DNA of 64,000 bases from contig JYIP02000003.1 of the NCBI GenBank assembly GCA_001051155.2, positions 2,914,001 to 2,978,000 of the forward strand, read 5' to 3'. This stretch comes from Chrysoporthe austroafricana. Lineage: Eukaryota > Ascomycota > Sordariomycetes > Diaporthales > Cryphonectriaceae. Shown here piece by piece: positions 62,013 through 64,000 of the stretch; within the stretch, counting starts at the first letter, position 1, and the number at the start of each line of letters is the position of its first letter. A model generated the notes under the pieces. The model made no database searches. It was not told the origin of the DNA and saw nothing but the letters and a program-made list of their open reading frames with translations. The translations under genes and the position numbers were made by a program.

Positions 62013-62260
62013 GCAGGAGCTGAGGCTGACAAGAGGCGGCGCGGTCTAGTCGTATCTGTATTTTATCGGGATAGAATACGTTTCTGATTTTGTATTACCA
62101 CACAAATCACGCTTGAACAAGAGCGGCGACTGGAGTTTGAGGGGCGCGCAAGGAGACAGAAATACCATCTACATCTATCTATTTGTTCTGAGTCGCTCTT
62201 CCATCTACCGTGCGCCTTTGATGTTGTATCTGATGCCACGTCGTGTATACCCAGCCTCAC

Positions 62261-62932
62261 TTACTCCACCTTTCCTGCCATTTCCCGCTGCTGCTCTCTC
62301 TTCATCTTGCGGATGTGCCCGCTCAGCCAATACCCCTCGAGCTGCGAGGGGGCCAAGTCTCTGGCGCCCGAGATAACGCCGCGGCAGCAGGCAGCACCAC
62401 AAAAGCAGGTGAACGGCTGGGCCATGAGCCATTCTGTGGATGGATAGAAGAACTAGAGAGGCATGGTGAGCAGCCTTGACGGGGAGGGATGCGGAGACGA
62501 CTCAACGGGCGGAGTTAGGGAAGGAAAACGGACTGTCAGCTCATCACCCGGCCGCAGGCCTCTCGGACCAGCGAGGATCTGCATGTTGCTGGTGTCGATG
62601 ATCTTCACCAGAGAGGTCAGCCACCGTGACCGACTTCCTCGTGGACCAGTAGCGTGCGAAGTGTGACTGACCAAGGACGGCTCGCAGGAGTGGTTCATGT
62701 ACAGCAGGTCACTCTGCAGAAGGATGTGCTTGTCATGATCGACCTGGACCGACGCGTACGAGGGCTCTGCAACGAGGACACATGGCGGAAATGTCATTTC
62801 GGCATAGACGCCGAACGGCGGGACGGTGACCGTCGACAGGCTCTTGGAGGTGAACTCGCCATCCTCACCGAAGACCACTTCCTGAATGTCTGGGTGAGAC
62901 GGCCGTGGCCAGTCGGGTCTGAGTGGTGCCAT
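62261..62932 (-). CDS. Compact SET/post-SET domain protein
   Basis: Three exons in transcript order, 62932..62672, 62602..62534 and 62452..62261, encode 173 residues. The first intron is 69 bases and free of stops, so the raw frame reads through it. The second (81 bases, GTCCGT donor, TCTAG acceptor) hides a 64-codon last exon. Splicing joins CEPSL to IIDTSNMQILAGPRG and GDELT to FFYPSTEWLMAQPFTCFCGA. Landmarks are YMNHSCEPSL (the NHS.xP motif of SET domains), GLRPGDELTFFYPSTEW, and a post-SET-like cysteine group CFCGAACCRG, followed by the YWLSGHI tail. The protein is much shorter than histone methyltransferases and lacks a clear pre-SET or full AdoMet-binding N-flanking region. Substrate unknown. 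It is tail-to-tail with the type II membrane protein gene. Confidence 0.85.
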
Positions 62933-64000
62933 AGTCTGTCTGGAGGCGGTTTGAGGATAGCTATGGTAATAACAGCCGATGGAGCTCCCTGGGATGTCCT
63001 CGGACGGGAACCCACCTAGCGCAAGAGAACTAAGACATGACGGAAACGAGCGGCTTGTCGAAACGTCTCCATTCTCAGTCTACAACTTTGCTATTATTGG
63101 ATCGAAATGGACCGAGGGCGTTCTTCCAAGACCCACTTGATGACCGTCGGTCACCAAGGAGGTTCCACCATACCAGCCGTCTCCGCGTGAATGTAGCTCC
63201 GGCTCGTGACCTGGAGCGTGACCTGGAGCGTGACCTGGAGTGTGACCTGGAGCGTGACCTGGAGCGTGACCTCATGTGCTCCTATACGCCTATTGTTAGT
63301 CCTTATGCATTTCGCAAGACTGACAATATCTTCGGTTCAGCACCACGCTCTACGTGAGATCAGTATAGTCTGACGAATGCGGTTAATGGACTAGACGAGG
63401 AATTTTGCCCCCCGGCCAGCCCACCAGAGAGGAGGCATGGAGCTCTAGACCTATCGGGTGCTCCCGCCGCTGTTTCGGCGGCCTGTCACGATCGGATGAC
63501 AGCCTCTCCTCCGGTAGTTCCCCCGGCGTCTAACAAAAACAAACTCAAAAGTCCCGGTAGCAATGCAACACTGGTAGAGGCGCTCGTGACACCGTCAGGT
63601 GGATTCCTCCCTGGCGTGTTCTTCCGCCCTTGATTCCGCGAAACCGCGCTCCCACCTCCTCTTCTCGTAATTTCCATATCGCCACCACAGCGGGACGGAC
63701 GTTGATTAGATATGTCGACTTATAATATTGCCCAGGAAGCGGATGGTCTGCTGAATCCCCCCAAAAGACTGCATTAGCCGGAATAGTAATAGGAGATCCA
63801 TCTCCGAAGCGACCCGAGCTCCCAGATCGAGGGGTGGGCTGTTGCCGACCTGCCTGTGGGAGGGTCGAAACAACCTCATTGAGGAAGGATGCTGAAGGTT
63901 CCGCATTCCTTCTTCCTGGGTTTCGGCTAAGCTGACGAAGCCGTGCGGCGACCATTACCCAGAAACATGTCTGCTCCAGCCATCTCATGAATGGACTGTC
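62933..64000. other. Right-edge intergenic region, no gene supported
   Basis: About 1.07 kb upstream of the SET gene to the window end. It holds the 12-base minisatellite at 63205-63272 and a 147-codon minus-strand frame (63545-63988) without motifs or clear introns, not called as a gene. That frame could be part of a gene continuing outside the window. Confidence 0.5.
63205..63272. repeat. 12-base minisatellite, about 5.6 copies
   Basis: The unit CGTGACCTGGAG repeats head to tail from 63205, with one C-to-T variant in the fourth copy and a truncated sixth. It lies in noncoding DNA upstream of the SET gene. Being a multiple of three, it stays open in several frames and gives artificial Arg-Asp-Leu-Glu or Arg-Ser dipeptide translations. 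Confidence 0.9.

Noticed and set aside
63205..63272. CRISPR-like repeat array
   Set aside because: Units are contiguous 12-mers without spacers in a eukaryotic genome: a minisatellite.
63545..63988. 147-codon minus-strand frame at the right edge
   Set aside because: No motif. It may be part of a gene cut by the window but cannot be supported from this sequence.

Overview
The window is nuclear DNA of a filamentous ascomycete (Pezizomycotina, most likely a Sordariomycete). The evidence is short GT..AG introns of about 48-160 bases with branch-point-like CTAAC/CTGAC elements, a pentafunctional AROM protein, a FunK1-type kinase, a fungal Uds1 coiled-coil protein, and genes that are mostly single transcription units with no operons. 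Gene models below were spliced by eye by matching donors, acceptors and reading phase. Exon lists are therefore predictions, but each keeps frame through every junction.

Left third (1-18.2 kb, all on +): the 3' part of an FAD-dependent amine-oxidase-like protein, a FunK1 fungal protein kinase, the mitochondrial copper chaperone COX11, the RAVE/V-ATPase assembly factor RAV1, and the shikimate-pathway enzyme ARO1 (AROM).

Middle (18.2-43.1 kb, genes on -): a three-finger C2H2 transcription factor of the RfeC type with about 8 kb of gene-poor DNA upstream of it, a six-exon MFS transporter of the Dal5/ACS family, and an 11-exon neurofibromin/Ira-type RasGAP of about 2600 residues.

Right third (43.1-64 kb): a GH43-type glycoside hydrolase without signal peptide, a Ser-rich protein of unknown function, an AT-richer stretch holding a small secreted Pro/Thr/Ser/Ile repeat protein, the nuclear 5'-3' exoribonuclease RAT1 divergently placed from a Uds1 coiled-coil gene, a Golgi-type type II membrane protein with a glycosyltransferase-like motif, and a compact three-exon SET/post-SET protein convergent with it.

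Most genes are core cellular functions (V-ATPase assembly, cytochrome oxidase assembly, aromatic amino acids, Ras control, RNA turnover, septation/cytoskeleton). I see no gene cluster or defence system. The accessory elements are the FunK1 kinase, the secreted repeat protein, the unknown Ser-rich protein and the repeat-bearing intergenic tracts. No rRNA, tRNA, CRISPR or intact transposon was found.
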